DNA of 23,277 nt from Chloromonas sp. AAM2 (Eukaryota > Chlorophyta > Chlorophyceae > Chlamydomonadales > Chlamydomonadaceae): NCBI GenBank assembly GCA_004335635.1, contig QAXH01001134.1:1-23277 (forward strand), written 5' to 3'. Each line of letters starts with the position of its first letter. Position 1 is the stretch's first letter. A program made the position numbers and the translations under genes. Under the pieces are notes generated by a model that ran no database searches, was not told the DNA's origin, and saw only the letters and a program-made list of their open reading frames with translations. This document shows positions 1 through 8,280 of the stretch, in pieces.

Positions 1-1
1 C

Positions 2-2173
2 TTTAATAACTGGACAACACCATGGAATGAGGTCATAACGCAAACCACGGCCGAAGGAAACGCTCGTTTGGAAATGACCGGCTTTGGATATCACCACCCA
101 CTGATGCCGCTGATAGGACCTGAAAGCATTCAGCGGCAAGTGCAATGGCATAAGGAAATTTTGAGTAAGTACTTTGAAGGCGAATATAGCAAGGGCATAT
201 TTCCGCCTGAAACGGCATTTTCACCCCGCATCATCCCTCCTTTAGTGGATGAAGGCTTTGAATGGGTACTGGTTGATAATCTTCATTTTGAACGAGCCGC
301 CGCAGGAGCTCCACTGGGTGATCAGACGGGTGTAAAGAGGCCAAATCGCGCCGACGTTCGGAACCCCAATCCTGGCGATTGGAATCAGCTGAATGGCCTT
401 TGGGCTCCAACACCGGTTTCTATGCAGTGGGCGCACCAGCCGCATTATGTGTCCTATACCGATCCCGAAACCGGTGAAATTAGCAAAATGATCGCTGTGC
501 CGGCCTCCCGCTATCTGGGTGAGGAAGAAGGTCGTGGTGGTTTTGGTGCGCTTCAGTATGAAACGGTAATGAGTCAGTTTGAAGAATATAATACGGATCC
601 TGATCACCCGATATTGCTGGTGTTGCATCACGATGGCGATAATCACGGTGGAGGCAGTGAGGCCTATTACAACCACAATTTTGACAACATGATCAATTGG
701 CTTGAGTCGCAGCCAGACCGTTTTCAGGTGACAACCATTCAGGACTACCTGGATCGTTTTCCACCGGACCCCGATGACATAATTCACGTTCAAGACGGGA
801 GCTGGCTGGGTGCTGACGGCGGAGATCCGGAATTCAAAAAATGGCTGGGCGATCCCGGCGCTTATGAGGGCAGCGAGGAGACATACAGCCCCGACCGTAA
901 CAGCTGGGGCGTGATAACTGCCGCCCAAAACATAGTTAAGACTGCCGAACAGGTTGATTCCGGGCATCCCGATACTGAGCGCGCCTGGGAATTTCTAATG
1001 AATGGTCAGGCTTCTGATTACTGGTACTGGGACGGTACCGAAATATGGGATTCGAATCCGACACGGGCGGCTAATCAGGCAATTCAGCAAGCTATTGGAG
1101 TGGCAGAATCTGGATCGGACCAAACGGGGCCAGCTATATTTTTGCCGCAGCGTACTCCCTACAATCCCGGAGGCATAGAATGGGATGCACAAGGTGTAAT
1201 GCCTTCAGATTTCGATATCTGGACTTACGCCTACGATTTCAGTGGCCTGGAATATGTGAAATTGTATTATCGCGTTTCCAGCTCTGATGTTATCACGGAA
1301 CAAAATAAATTATACGCCGGAGGCAATTGGGAAGCTCTTGAGATGCAATCGCGATTTATAGAATCTATCACTGAACCCAAGCCGACCTACAAGGCAGAAG
1401 AGTTCCGCACGACCATAGAAGGGCTTGAAAACGTCATGATTGACTACTACGTAGAAGCAGTTGATACAGAAGGTAACGCTTCCCGCTCCATTATACAGCA
1501 CGTTTGGGTAGGAGATGCCGCTGAAAGTGGAACAAGTCCGGAAGGGCCAATCAGCTGGACACCAGAAGTACCTACAATAGATGATGTGATAACCATTACC
1601 GTTGCTGATACCCCCGATAACGGACGGCTGCATTGGGGCGTAAATGACTGGATGCAACCGATTGAAGCCTACTGGCCGGAAGGCACGGTATTATTTAACG
1701 GTGAAGGGCCAGCTGTGCAGACGCCGTTCAAGGAGTTGGAAAATGGTGATTTAGAGATTGAGGTTGGACCTTTTAATGATGAGAATCAATCGGTCGATCA
1801 ACTTTCTTTTGTGATCAACTTTGAAGACGGTAGCTGGGATAACAATAATGGAAATGATTATATAATCAATTTGAATATAAGCACATCTGATGAAGGTGAG
1901 CAGCAGCTCCGGGAGTTTATGCTGATGCAAAACTATCCCAATCCGTTCAACCCCACTACTGTGATTCCCTTTCAGCTGGAAGAGACCGGTGCGGTGCGCC
2001 TGCTTGTCTACGATATGCTGGGCCGTGAAGTAGCTATGCTGGTGGACGAGCGACTAAGCGCGGGTAGCTATCAGGTTCCTTTTGATGCGTCTGGGTTGGC
2101 AGGTGGAGCTTATATATATCGCATTGAAAGTAACAGCCAAAGCCTGTCTCGCATGATGCTGCTGGTTAAATAA
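2..2173 (+). CDS. Secreted GH57-like glycoside hydrolase with starch-binding-like module and type IX sorting tail (5' partial)
   Basis: The frame is open from base 2, before the first ATG at 68, so the gene starts outside the window; about 723 residues are visible. The N-terminal part resembles glycoside hydrolase family 57: a GIFPPETAFSP motif with its Glu codon at 209-211 matches the family's region with the catalytic nucleophile, followed by a DEGFEWVLVDN stretch, and a Asp/His-rich HHDGDNHGGG near 626 could supply the acid or metal site. A middle region (about 1200-1500) looks Ig-like. Near 1805-1870 the pattern FEDGSWDNNNGNDY is typical of CBM25-type starch-binding modules. From about 1919 the tail QNYPNPFNPTT and the closing GGAYIYRIES are a type IX (Por-type) sorting domain, so the protein is probably exported across the outer membrane. 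The likely substrate is an alpha-glucan, by inference from the modules. The family call is by motif only. Confidence 0.72.
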   Translation, partial: FNNWTTPWNEVITQTTAEGNARLEMTGFGYHHPLMPLIGPESIQRQVQWHKEILSKYFEGEYSKGIFPPETAFSPRIIPPLVDEGFEWVLVDNLHFERAAAGAPLGDQTGVKRPNRADVRNPNPGDWNQLNGLWAPTPVSMQWAHQPHYVSYTDPETGEISKMIAVPASRYLGEEEGRGGFGALQYETVMSQFEEYNTDPDHPILLVLHHDGDNHGGGSEAYYNHNFDNMINWLESQPDRFQVTTIQDYLDRFPPDPDDIIHVQDGSWLGADGGDPEFKKWLGDPGAYEGSEETYSPDRNSWGVITAAQNIVKTAEQVDSGHPDTERAWEFLMNGQASDYWYWDGTEIWDSNPTRAANQAIQQAIGVAESGSDQTGPAIFLPQRTPYNPGGIEWDAQGVMPSDFDIWTYAYDFSGLEYVKLYYRVSSSDVITEQNKLYAGGNWEALEMQSRFIESITEPKPTYKAEEFRTTIEGLENVMIDYYVEAVDTEGNASRSIIQHVWVGDAAESGTSPEGPISWTPEVPTIDDVITITVADTPDNGRLHWGVNDWMQPIEAYWPEGTVLFNGEGPAVQTPFKELENGDLEIEVGPFNDENQSVDQLSFVINFEDGSWDNNNGNDYIINLNISTSDEGEQQLREFMLMQNYPNPFNPTTVIPFQLEETGAVRLLVYDMLGREVAMLVDERLSAGSYQVPFDASGLAGGAYIYRIESNSQSLSRMMLLVK

Positions 2174-2198
2174 GTGTTAGCTGTTTTAAAGCCAACAC
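2174..2198. terminator. Imperfect hairpin between convergent genes, possible bidirectional terminator
   Basis: Directly after the stop codon, GTGTTAGC (2174-2181) pairs with GCCAACAC (2191-2198) with one A/C mismatch across a short AT-rich loop. It lies in the 43 bp gap between two convergent genes. No clean T tract follows on either strand, so intrinsic termination is only a possibility. Confidence 0.3.
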
Positions 2199-2216
2199 CT
2201 ATTCAATACCGACTTA

Positions 2217-3305
2217 TTACTGAAACCTGACATAAGCTTCCGGGTTCACAGGTTTACCGTCTTTTAATATCTCAAAATGAAGGTGAACCCCGGTAGAAGT
2301 TCCCGTATTTCCGGCAAGTCCTACCACGTCTCCTTTTCGGACTCGGTCGCCTTCTTTAACTTTGATCCGACTCATATGTGCATATACGGTTTCATAGCCG
2401 CCGGCATGTTTAATGATCACCATTTTACCGTAGCCACTACCTTTTCCAGCTTTGGTTACAATCCCTTTTTCAGCTGCAAAAATCTTATCTCGAAGTCCGG
2501 CATCTAAGTCAATACCTTCGTGGGTATCATTCCAACGGGGGCCAAATGGGGAGGTCACAAATGTTTTTTCCATGGGTTTGCCAAAGTCAACGGATGAAAC
2601 CCGCATGAGAGGAGGTAGCTCTCGATCAGGATTTTTCTCCCGTGCCGGACGGTTCCAGGGAATTGAAATTGAAACTCCCACTGAAAATGAAATTGGATTC
2701 ATATCAAATGAAGTAAATGCAGGGCGCTCAGTGAAGCTGGTTGGTGTTATAATATCCTGAGGTGTAAAATTGGTTTGGGTAATTTCAAATTGAAGTCTTA
2801 AAAAATTCAATAGGTAATATTTAATTCCACCCGTAAAGGAGGTTGTCAGTGAAGAGGCTGATTCAACCGGCTCAACCCATGATATATCCCCGTTTTGGTT
2901 TTGAGCCCTTACACTAAAGTCGTGCACAGAACCCACTTTAACGCCCCCATAAATTCCCCATTTAGGCCATTGCAGGCCTGCTATTGCTCCAAGGTTAACC
3001 TGCCCAAAGTTTACCGGGCCGCCAATAAACATATTTTGTTCATTATGAACGAGATATTCCAGCTTGCTCCCAACATAAAACCTGTAAAACAGATAGCGCT
3101 CTAATTCAAGTTCTACTATCCCTTTGGCAACAGCATCTATATCCCCCTGATACAGCTGATTGGGAACGTAATTAAATCCTACATTTTGTATGCCATAACT
3201 CGCCGAAAGTCGCCAGTCCTGAGCGTTCGTTTTAACAGAGTAAAGCACGGTTAAAAGCAAACCAAGAAAAGTGATTGTGAAAAAAGAATAAGCTTTTGTA
3301 CCCAT
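2217..3305 (-). CDS. Outer-membrane beta-barrel fused to an M23 (LytM) peptidoglycan endopeptidase domain
   Basis: The 362-residue product starts with a signal peptide (hydrophobic run at residues 8-22, cut near NAQ|D). Residues about 30-217 alternate in the manner of a small outer-membrane beta-barrel (many aromatic and Gly residues, strands such as RFYVGSKLEYL and NPISFSVGVSISIPW), with room for about eight strands. After a charged linker, residues 236-362 are an M23 domain: SPFGPRW motif, zinc ligands H262 and D266 in HEGID, then H310 in YAH, and H341/H343 in VHLHFEI. All known M23 metal and catalytic positions are present, so activity on peptide cross-links is expected, unlike NlpD/EnvC-type degenerate activators. 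With an even strand number both ends would face the periplasm, placing the peptidase against the peptidoglycan. The ATG start is supported by the signal peptide directly behind it. The barrel is inferred from pattern, the M23 call is firm. Confidence 0.85.
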   Translation of the reverse strand: MGTKAYSFFTITFLGLLLTVLYSVKTNAQDWRLSASYGIQNVGFNYVPNQLYQGDIDAVAKGIVELELERYLFYRFYVGSKLEYLVHNEQNMFIGGPVNFGQVNLGAIAGLQWPKWGIYGGVKVGSVHDFSVRAQNQNGDISWVEPVESASSLTTSFTGGIKYYLLNFLRLQFEITQTNFTPQDIITPTSFTERPAFTSFDMNPISFSVGVSISIPWNRPAREKNPDRELPPLMRVSSVDFGKPMEKTFVTSPFGPRWNDTHEGIDLDAGLRDKIFAAEKGIVTKAGKGSGYGKMVIIKHAGGYETVYAHMSRIKVKEGDRVRKGDVVGLAGNTGTSTGVHLHFEILKDGKPVNPEAYVRFQ

Positions 3306-3362
3306 TAAGCCATTACTACAGTTCTGGTATTTTTCGTTTTGCTAAACTTGAATATAAAAGAG

Positions 3363-5495
3363 CTAATCTGCAACTGCTTTATTGTTCTTCAGAAAAGTAA
3401 TCCATTCTGTCAATTCTTCGGTCCGCTCTGTGTATCGTGTACGAAGATCAAGATTGTTTAGAGAGGATATCCAGGATATTGCTAAATCGTAATCACCCAA
3501 AAAGGCTATTTTATTTACTGTGTTTTCGTAGATATCAAACCAATGCGGGTTGAACTTATGATGCTGCAAAAAGCGTGCATACTGTAATGTATAGGCATAT
3601 TTATCATCGAGAACAGCCTTATTGAGTGTGAGCATTTTATTGGGCAGGTTCTGTTTATGAAATTGTATGCTGTCTGCGAGTAAATTTTGATATCGCCTGC
3701 GTGTATGGTAATCCCATTGAAGGGAATCATTTCGGAGCGGAATCGTATATCTGAAATTAGGGGCCGAAGTTGAACGTATATCTGCTTTAACAGCGTGCAA
3801 AACGGAATCTGCACTCACAAAGTCCTGTGCAAGGAAAAGGGCGTCTGCTTTTAAAACTTGTAGCTCAAGAAGAGTATCTTTTTCAGAAATAGATCTAGCG
3901 ACTGTTTCATAATTCCCTTTTTGCAGTTGAACACGACTCCACTCATGTTTTACCCAGGCATTATTTGGAGTGATATCGTAAAGAAGCTGAAGCTGCTCAT
4001 GAGCTTTGAGTGAATCCTGATTGGCTAAATGAAACCGGTATTGATCCCAAAGCTGAAGATGTTGAGGTATGGCATGTGGACATTGTTTTTGAAATAAAGA
4101 CTGGCGGGCAAAAATAAACTCAGAGACTTGCTGATCCGTAGAATCAAGCATAGTTTTTTCCAGTGTTTGATGCCACCCTGTGATTAGTGAGTCAAATGAT
4201 ATTTGATATGCGGTTTCAAAATCGGCTCCTGAATAAACTTCTTTAAAACTACGAACTGGAAAATTATCGAGAAGGTATGCTACAAAAGATCCTGTTGTGG
4301 TGTAGCTGATAGCTCCGGCTTGCCCATAAAAACCTGTGATCGATAAAGCAGACTTCATTTCTTCAGCTGTTGGCCAGGGTTTCTCGGCTGCAACAATTTG
4401 ATGAAGTGTTGACCGGGAGGAAGCATCTTTGGCGAGAGCCTCAGCAAGTCCTTCAATAAGGCCGATTTTCCAGCTTCCATTGAAGAAGTCATTCCCAAAC
4501 TGCTTGGAAATAACATGCACCATTTCGTGTTTAAGGACATCAGCCAGCTGCTGTTTTGCAATATGAAGCTGATCTTGTTGCAGCCAAATTGGGACATAAC
4601 TGGTGAACTTGGCCCCGGTCAACTTCTTTTTCTGCCAGGCATGCCCATATAAATAGGAATTGATCTTCCGCTCTTTAGGCCAGTTTACTTGTAATAATTC
4701 TGTTATTTGCTCAAAATGAAACTCATGCCGGGCTGCCCAGTATTTGATCTCCGTTTCTGAATACAACTCTTGATCAAAATGAATATTAAAATGTTGGGTC
4801 TGCTCTACACCTCCCAGCTGCTCCTGAAGGGTCGTTTCAGGGCTAATGATACCGGCTTCGTCTAAGTTCATATAGCTGAACAAGAGGCTCAAAAGAGTTA
4901 AACCCGTAATTAGCTTGGTGTGAAAAGTTTGGCTCCATGTAGGGAGCATCCAAAGTAAAAGGATCCATAAAAAAGTGAGCCACCTGAAGTACAGGAATGA
5001 ACCTGTAATGGTAATGGATTCGTCATAAATAGGCCCGGGCCACAATCCCCAAACGTGATTATAAAAATACACCTGAGGATAGTAGAAAAACTCGAAAGCC
5101 CAAATACCTACGGAAATGCATAAAAGAATGAAACTAACAAACAGATATGGAAAAGGCAGTTTGAGGTGCCGAATTAAACGACCGATAGCAGCTCCAAAAT
5201 AAGTGCTTGGAAACGGTATAAACACCCAAAACCCAAATCCGTCGAAGGTAAGACAGCCCGACATAGCCGAATATACGAATAGCGGAATAGCACCAATATA
5301 CAGTAACCCTAAGATTTGTAATGTTGCCGTAAAATCATTTTTTGAGGAGGATTTTGACGAACGAAAAGCAGCCCAAAAACACCCGATAATTCCAGCGACA
5401 AAAGCAGACTCAAAATGAAAGTCGCGTAGAAGAGGAACGAACAAAAAAGATAGTCCCAATAACAGTGGCAGTAGTAATCTAAGCTTTTTATTCAA
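3363..5495 (-). CDS. Multi-TM membrane protein with gluzincin (peptidase MA-like, HEMVH) domain and TPR-like C-terminus
   Basis: The 710-residue product has a hydrophobic N-terminal part (residues 5-207) with about six or seven membrane segments, then a soluble region. Residues 323-327 read HEMVH, the HExxH zinc site, and about 20 residues later EGLAE (E348) supplies the expected third ligand of gluzincins of the peptidase_MA type; the preceding LADVLKHEM and following GSWKIGLIEGLAEALA fit that family. Residues about 490-600 look like tetratricopeptide-type helices (DSLKAHEQLQLLYDITPNN). The start is a TTG at 5495; no in-frame ATG exists upstream before a stop, and the next Met (residue 77) would remove two membrane segments. 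It lies 57 bp upstream of the M23 fusion gene on the same strand and may be co-transcribed with it. Substrate unknown; an extracytoplasmic protease is inferred. Confidence 0.72.
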   Translation of the reverse strand: MNKKLRLLLPLLLGLSFLFVPLLRDFHFESAFVAGIIGCFWAAFRSSKSSSKNDFTATLQILGLLYIGAIPLFVYSAMSGCLTFDGFGFWVFIPFPSTYFGAAIGRLIRHLKLPFPYLFVSFILLCISVGIWAFEFFYYPQVYFYNHVWGLWPGPIYDESITITGSFLYFRWLTFLWILLLWMLPTWSQTFHTKLITGLTLLSLLFSYMNLDEAGIISPETTLQEQLGGVEQTQHFNIHFDQELYSETEIKYWAARHEFHFEQITELLQVNWPKERKINSYLYGHAWQKKKLTGAKFTSYVPIWLQQDQLHIAKQQLADVLKHEMVHVISKQFGNDFFNGSWKIGLIEGLAEALAKDASSRSTLHQIVAAEKPWPTAEEMKSALSITGFYGQAGAISYTTTGSFVAYLLDNFPVRSFKEVYSGADFETAYQISFDSLITGWHQTLEKTMLDSTDQQVSEFIFARQSLFQKQCPHAIPQHLQLWDQYRFHLANQDSLKAHEQLQLLYDITPNNAWVKHEWSRVQLQKGNYETVARSISEKDTLLELQVLKADALFLAQDFVSADSVLHAVKADIRSTSAPNFRYTIPLRNDSLQWDYHTRRRYQNLLADSIQFHKQNLPNKMLTLNKAVLDDKYAYTLQYARFLQHHKFNPHWFDIYENTVNKIAFLGDYDLAISWISSLNNLDLRTRYTERTEELTEWITFLKNNKAVAD

Positions 5496-5568
5496 AAATA
5501 TGAGCTAAGGTGAACAGATATCGCTTAAGGTAATAAAAGTTGTATTAGCGATTTCATCTGGACCAAAA

Positions 5569-5949
5569 TCAGTTTGTAATTCCAGCCCAATACACCCATC
5601 CGATAAATACAAACTGCAGAGGAAGCCGAAATAACAGAGCCCATACGAAGGGAGAAAACCCATGTTTACGATAATAAGATTTAAACATTTCCAGGTTGGC
5701 TGGAAAAACCGCAAAAAGTAGAATTACTAAACCATAGGAAGCAATAACCTGTGTATCAGGAATCATGATGCCTATTCCACCCACAATTTCAAAAAACCCG
5801 CTGATAAGTACCAAAGGTTTGTGCCAGGGTAAATATTCAGGCATGATTTTCATGAAAAACTCAGGCTTCAAAAAATGTAGAACGCCAGCTACAATAAAAA
5901 GGGAGCCAATCAGGTATCGGTGAAATTGGGCTTCTAAAAAGGTGTCCAT
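5569..5949 (-). CDS. DoxX-family small integral membrane protein
   Basis: A 126-residue protein with four membrane segments. The stretch AGVLHFLKPEFF, followed by PEYLPWHKPLV, the GFFEIVGGIGIMIP helix and AVFPANLEMF, is characteristic of DoxX-like proteins. The function of this branch is not settled; relatives are small quinone- or redox-associated membrane proteins. The longest frame begins at a TTG (5979); I prefer the ATG at 5949, since it leads straight into a typical family N-terminus, but an ATG at 5961 is also possible. No strong Shine-Dalgarno site is seen. It sits 92 bp downstream of proline dehydrogenase on the same strand, with 73 bp to the next gene. Confidence 0.8.
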   Translation of the reverse strand: MDTFLEAQFHRYLIGSLFIVAGVLHFLKPEFFMKIMPEYLPWHKPLVLISGFFEIVGGIGIMIPDTQVIASYGLVILLFAVFPANLEMFKSYYRKHGFSPFVWALLFRLPLQFVFIGWVYWAGITN

Positions 5950-6041
5950 AATTAAGATCATTTCAGTACAAGAGATCAAGGATACGTATGGAGATTGCTA
6001 TATCAAAGAATAATACCTCTGAAAATCTGTAAAATCCCAAT

Positions 6042-6893
6042 CTACTTTTTGAACATGGTACTTAATACGAACCAAATATTCTCCTTTCTTTCAGCGAGCC
6101 GGCGCGAAAAGTAGGGTAACCAATCGCTTCCAAAAGGGACATAAATTCTGGTGCAATACCCTTCATCCGTAAGCTCGATCATGGTTTCTTCCCTTAAACC
6201 GTATAACATTTGAAACTCAAAGGATTCTTTGGGGATGTTCTGTTCTGAAGCGTATGCTTTAATAAAATTGATCAACTCGTCATCATGAGTCCCAAATCGT
6301 GGAAAAGAGGTATTCTTCAGCAAAACCTTAGCTTGCTCTTTAAAGGCCTCTCGAATATCCGCCATATTTTGAAGGGCTATCTCTTCGGGTTCTTTATACG
6401 CACCTTTGACTAATCGAATATCCGCACCCATTGCCGACAGTTCTGCTATATCATTTTTACTTCGTAGCAGCATAGACTGAATCACCGTACCCACCTGATT
6501 GCCATATTTTTCAAAAGCTTCCCTGAAGATATCAAGCGTTACTTGCGTGTAGTCAGATCCTTCCATATCAATACGGACAAACTGACCATGTTTTTTGGCA
6601 ACATCCAACAGCCGAAATAAATTTTCCCTGCAAAAGTCATGATCGATATCCAATCCCATCATGGAAATTTTTATGGAAATACTGCTGTCTAAGTCATGTT
6701 CATTTATTCCATGTAATAAGCGGATATAAGAATCAACGGTTGCTGAGGCTGTTTTTCGATCCGTTACATTTTCGCCAAGGAGATCGAGGGTAAGTTTTAG
6801 ATTTTTATTATTTAGTTCTTTGGCTTTAGGTATAGACTCATCGAAAGATTCGCCCGCAACAAATCGTTTCGCAAAAATGAAAGGTAATTTCAT
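6042..6893 (-). CDS. Proline dehydrogenase (stand-alone PRODH domain)
   Basis: This is a FAD enzyme of the PutA PRODH TIM-barrel family that oxidises L-proline to pyrroline-5-carboxylate and passes electrons to the quinone pool at the membrane. With the chosen start it has 283 residues. Family marks are RFVAGESFDE near the N-terminus, TLDLLGE, FVRIDMEG, RLVKGAYK (about 160-167) and the proline-carboxylate-binding SRRLAER near the end (R264, R265). The longest frame starts at a TTG (6932), but the ATG at 6893 has a GGAG four bases upstream and begins MKLPFIFAKRFVAG, where family members begin. It is a monofunctional enzyme; the P5C dehydrogenase is not in this window. It is divergent from the DUF4097 gene. 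Confidence 0.92.
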   Translation of the reverse strand: MKLPFIFAKRFVAGESFDESIPKAKELNNKNLKLTLDLLGENVTDRKTASATVDSYIRLLHGINEHDLDSSISIKISMMGLDIDHDFCRENLFRLLDVAKKHGQFVRIDMEGSDYTQVTLDIFREAFEKYGNQVGTVIQSMLLRSKNDIAELSAMGADIRLVKGAYKEPEEIALQNMADIREAFKEQAKVLLKNTSFPRFGTHDDELINFIKAYASEQNIPKESFEFQMLYGLREETMIELTDEGYCTRIYVPFGSDWLPYFSRRLAERKENIWFVLSTMFKK

Positions 6894-6897
6894 ATCA

Positions 6898-6901
6898 CTC
6901 C
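6898..6901 (-). promoter_or_regulatory. Shine-Dalgarno site deciding the proline dehydrogenase start
   Basis: On the minus strand the bases read GGAGTGATATG, giving a GGAG four nucleotides before the ATG at 6893. No comparable site precedes the upstream TTG at 6932. Confidence 0.5.
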
Positions 6902-6950
6902 ATATGTTAAAAAGGCGCGCAAAGTTAATCAATCCAACGCATATGTAAAA

Positions 6951-6992
6951 TGTAACTACTTATAATTTCATTCGTGTAACACAAGTAAGTAG
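6951..6992. promoter_or_regulatory. Divergent promoter region with inverted repeat and TATAAT
   Basis: The 132 bp divergent gap between proline dehydrogenase and the DUF4097 gene holds a perfect TATAAT (6961-6966, plus strand), a CTACTTA (6956-6962) matched by TAAGTAG (6986-6992), and TGTAAC twice (6951 and 6975). No matching -35 box is obvious. A regulator binding here is a guess from symmetry only. Confidence 0.3.
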
Positions 6993-7025
6993 ATTTTTCT
7001 ATACACAAAGATTTCGATATCAAAG

Positions 7026-7949
7026 ATGAAAATTATGAATAAAATAGCCGTAGTAATATTTGGATTTTTAATAACAGGAACTCAACTACTGCAAGCACAG
7101 TCAGCAGATGAGGTCTATAGAACGGAGCGATTTACAGCTTCAGGTATGGTGAGCCTCGAGGTTCAAACTTCAGGTGGTAGTATCCAGGTTTTTGGCTCCA
7201 ATGAGGATGAAGTGGTCGTGGAAATGTTTGTTAAACGACGAGGCGATTACATAGAAGCCGGAGAAGCTGACTTAAGTGATTATGAGATTGAATTTTCCCA
7301 GAATGGAAGCAAAGTGAAGGTCATAGCAGAGCGTAAATCCGGTGGTTGGAACTGGAATAACGGGTATTCAATTTCTTTTATCGTTTATGCGCCGAATGAC
7401 ACGCGAACCCGGCTAAAAACATCCGGTGGAAGTTTGACGGCAAAGAACATGAAAGGAACACAAGAACTGAAAACCAGTGGCGGAAGCATTACAACTGAGG
7501 GAATTCAGGGCGCGATGGTCTTGAAAACATCCGGTGGAAGTATCAGAATGAAGGATATTCAGGGTGATGTGGAAGCTAAAACCAGCGGCGGGACCATCCG
7601 GGCAGAGTATGTGGTTGGAAATATCGATGCTAAAACCAGTGGAGGCAGTATTCGGCTCTCCGGTATTGAAGGCCGGGTTGAAGCTAAAACAAGTGGTGGT
7701 TCAATTGGTGCAGAAGTACTTGCTCCCTCTGAAGTCATTGACCTCAAAACCAGTGGTGGGAGTATAACTATTACAGTGCCGCGTGAAAATGGATATGATT
7801 TAGACCTGGATGGAAATCGGGTGTATGGAAAACTTGATAATTTTAGCGGTGAAATGGAAAAAGATGAAATTCAGGGTACACTGAATGGCGGAGGCGTTAA
7901 AGTTAAAGCTAAAACAAGTGGTGGCTCAGTACGACTGGAGTATCTATAG
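7026..7949 (+). CDS. Secreted DUF4097-like repeat protein (18-residue KTSGGS beta-solenoid)
   Basis: A 307-residue protein with an N-terminal signal peptide (hydrophobic residues 7-20, likely cut after LLQAQ or nearby). The core matches the DUF4097 family of beta-strand repeat proteins, which fold as a right-handed beta-helix. TSGGS-type motifs start at residues 48, 132, 150, 168, 186, 204, 222, 242 and 297; six successive copies (132 to 222) are exactly 18 residues apart, so one helical turn per copy is expected. The last copy ends five residues from the stop. Function unknown; it is probably periplasmic or surface-exposed. An alternative start at 7035 would only drop three residues. A strong intrinsic terminator follows, so this is a one-gene unit. 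Confidence 0.82.
   Translation: MKIMNKIAVVIFGFLITGTQLLQAQSADEVYRTERFTASGMVSLEVQTSGGSIQVFGSNEDEVVVEMFVKRRGDYIEAGEADLSDYEIEFSQNGSKVKVIAERKSGGWNWNNGYSISFIVYAPNDTRTRLKTSGGSLTAKNMKGTQELKTSGGSITTEGIQGAMVLKTSGGSIRMKDIQGDVEAKTSGGTIRAEYVVGNIDAKTSGGSIRLSGIEGRVEAKTSGGSIGAEVLAPSEVIDLKTSGGSITITVPRENGYDLDLDGNRVYGKLDNFSGEMEKDEIQGTLNGGGVKVKAKTSGGSVRLEYL
7416..7766 (+). repeat. Seven tandem KTSGGS-containing turns within the DUF4097-like protein
   Basis: Seven copies lie between residues 131 and 247: six spaced 54 nt apart, with a final spacing of 60 nt. The encoding DNA differs at many third positions (ACA TCC, ACC AGT, ACC AGC, ACA AGT for Thr-Ser), so the repeat is conserved as protein rather than as recent DNA duplication. 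Separate copies at residues 48 and 297 lie outside the block. Confidence 0.85.
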
Positions 7950-7973
7950 AAGGATTTTATGAAGGTTGAGGTC

Positions 7974-8004
7974 AAAAGCGGACGTAATTGTCCGCTTTTT
8001 TTTT
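7974..8004 (+). terminator. Rho-independent terminator after the DUF4097-like gene
   Basis: AAAAGCGGAC (7974-7983) pairs perfectly with GTCCGCTTTT (7990-7999) across the six-base loop GTAATT, and the run of T continues to 8004. It starts 25 bp after the stop codon of the preceding gene. Confidence 0.92.
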
Positions 8005-8280
8005 GATAGCGTTTTAAATACCCTCGCCAAAAGCAATAAGCAGGCTCATTTTCTTTTCTTTCCAAATGGACCTATTTCAATATTCTTCCACTATTGTGAG
8101 GGTGGGTTCAAGATAATTTTCAATGAAGAGTATCTATTTTACTTATGAGCGAGACCAGTTTCAGCTTTGCTGTCCCAAGAACCTGGAAAAGAGAGAATTG
8201 TAGCCCAAGGTTGTTATCGTTTTCCCAAAATTAATCTGCGGAGGGATAGCTTCCATCGAAATTTTTGTTGTTACATGCTG
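8005..8280. other. Intergenic stretch with no supported gene
   Basis: Between the terminator and the uvrA promoter area there is no frame with a start, ribosome site and plausible protein. Two frames of about 60 codons overlap the terminator or the uvrA start and look like chance. I see no transfer RNA or repeat here. Confidence 0.5.

Noticed and set aside
242..967. A 241-codon open frame on the minus strand opposite the GH57-like gene
   Set aside because: It lies entirely antisense to a coding region with clear domains, has no ribosome site, and its product shows no recognisable pattern.
7966..8148. A 60-codon frame after the DUF4097-like gene
   Set aside because: It overlaps the intrinsic terminator, and the translated sequence looks like chance; no ribosome site was found.
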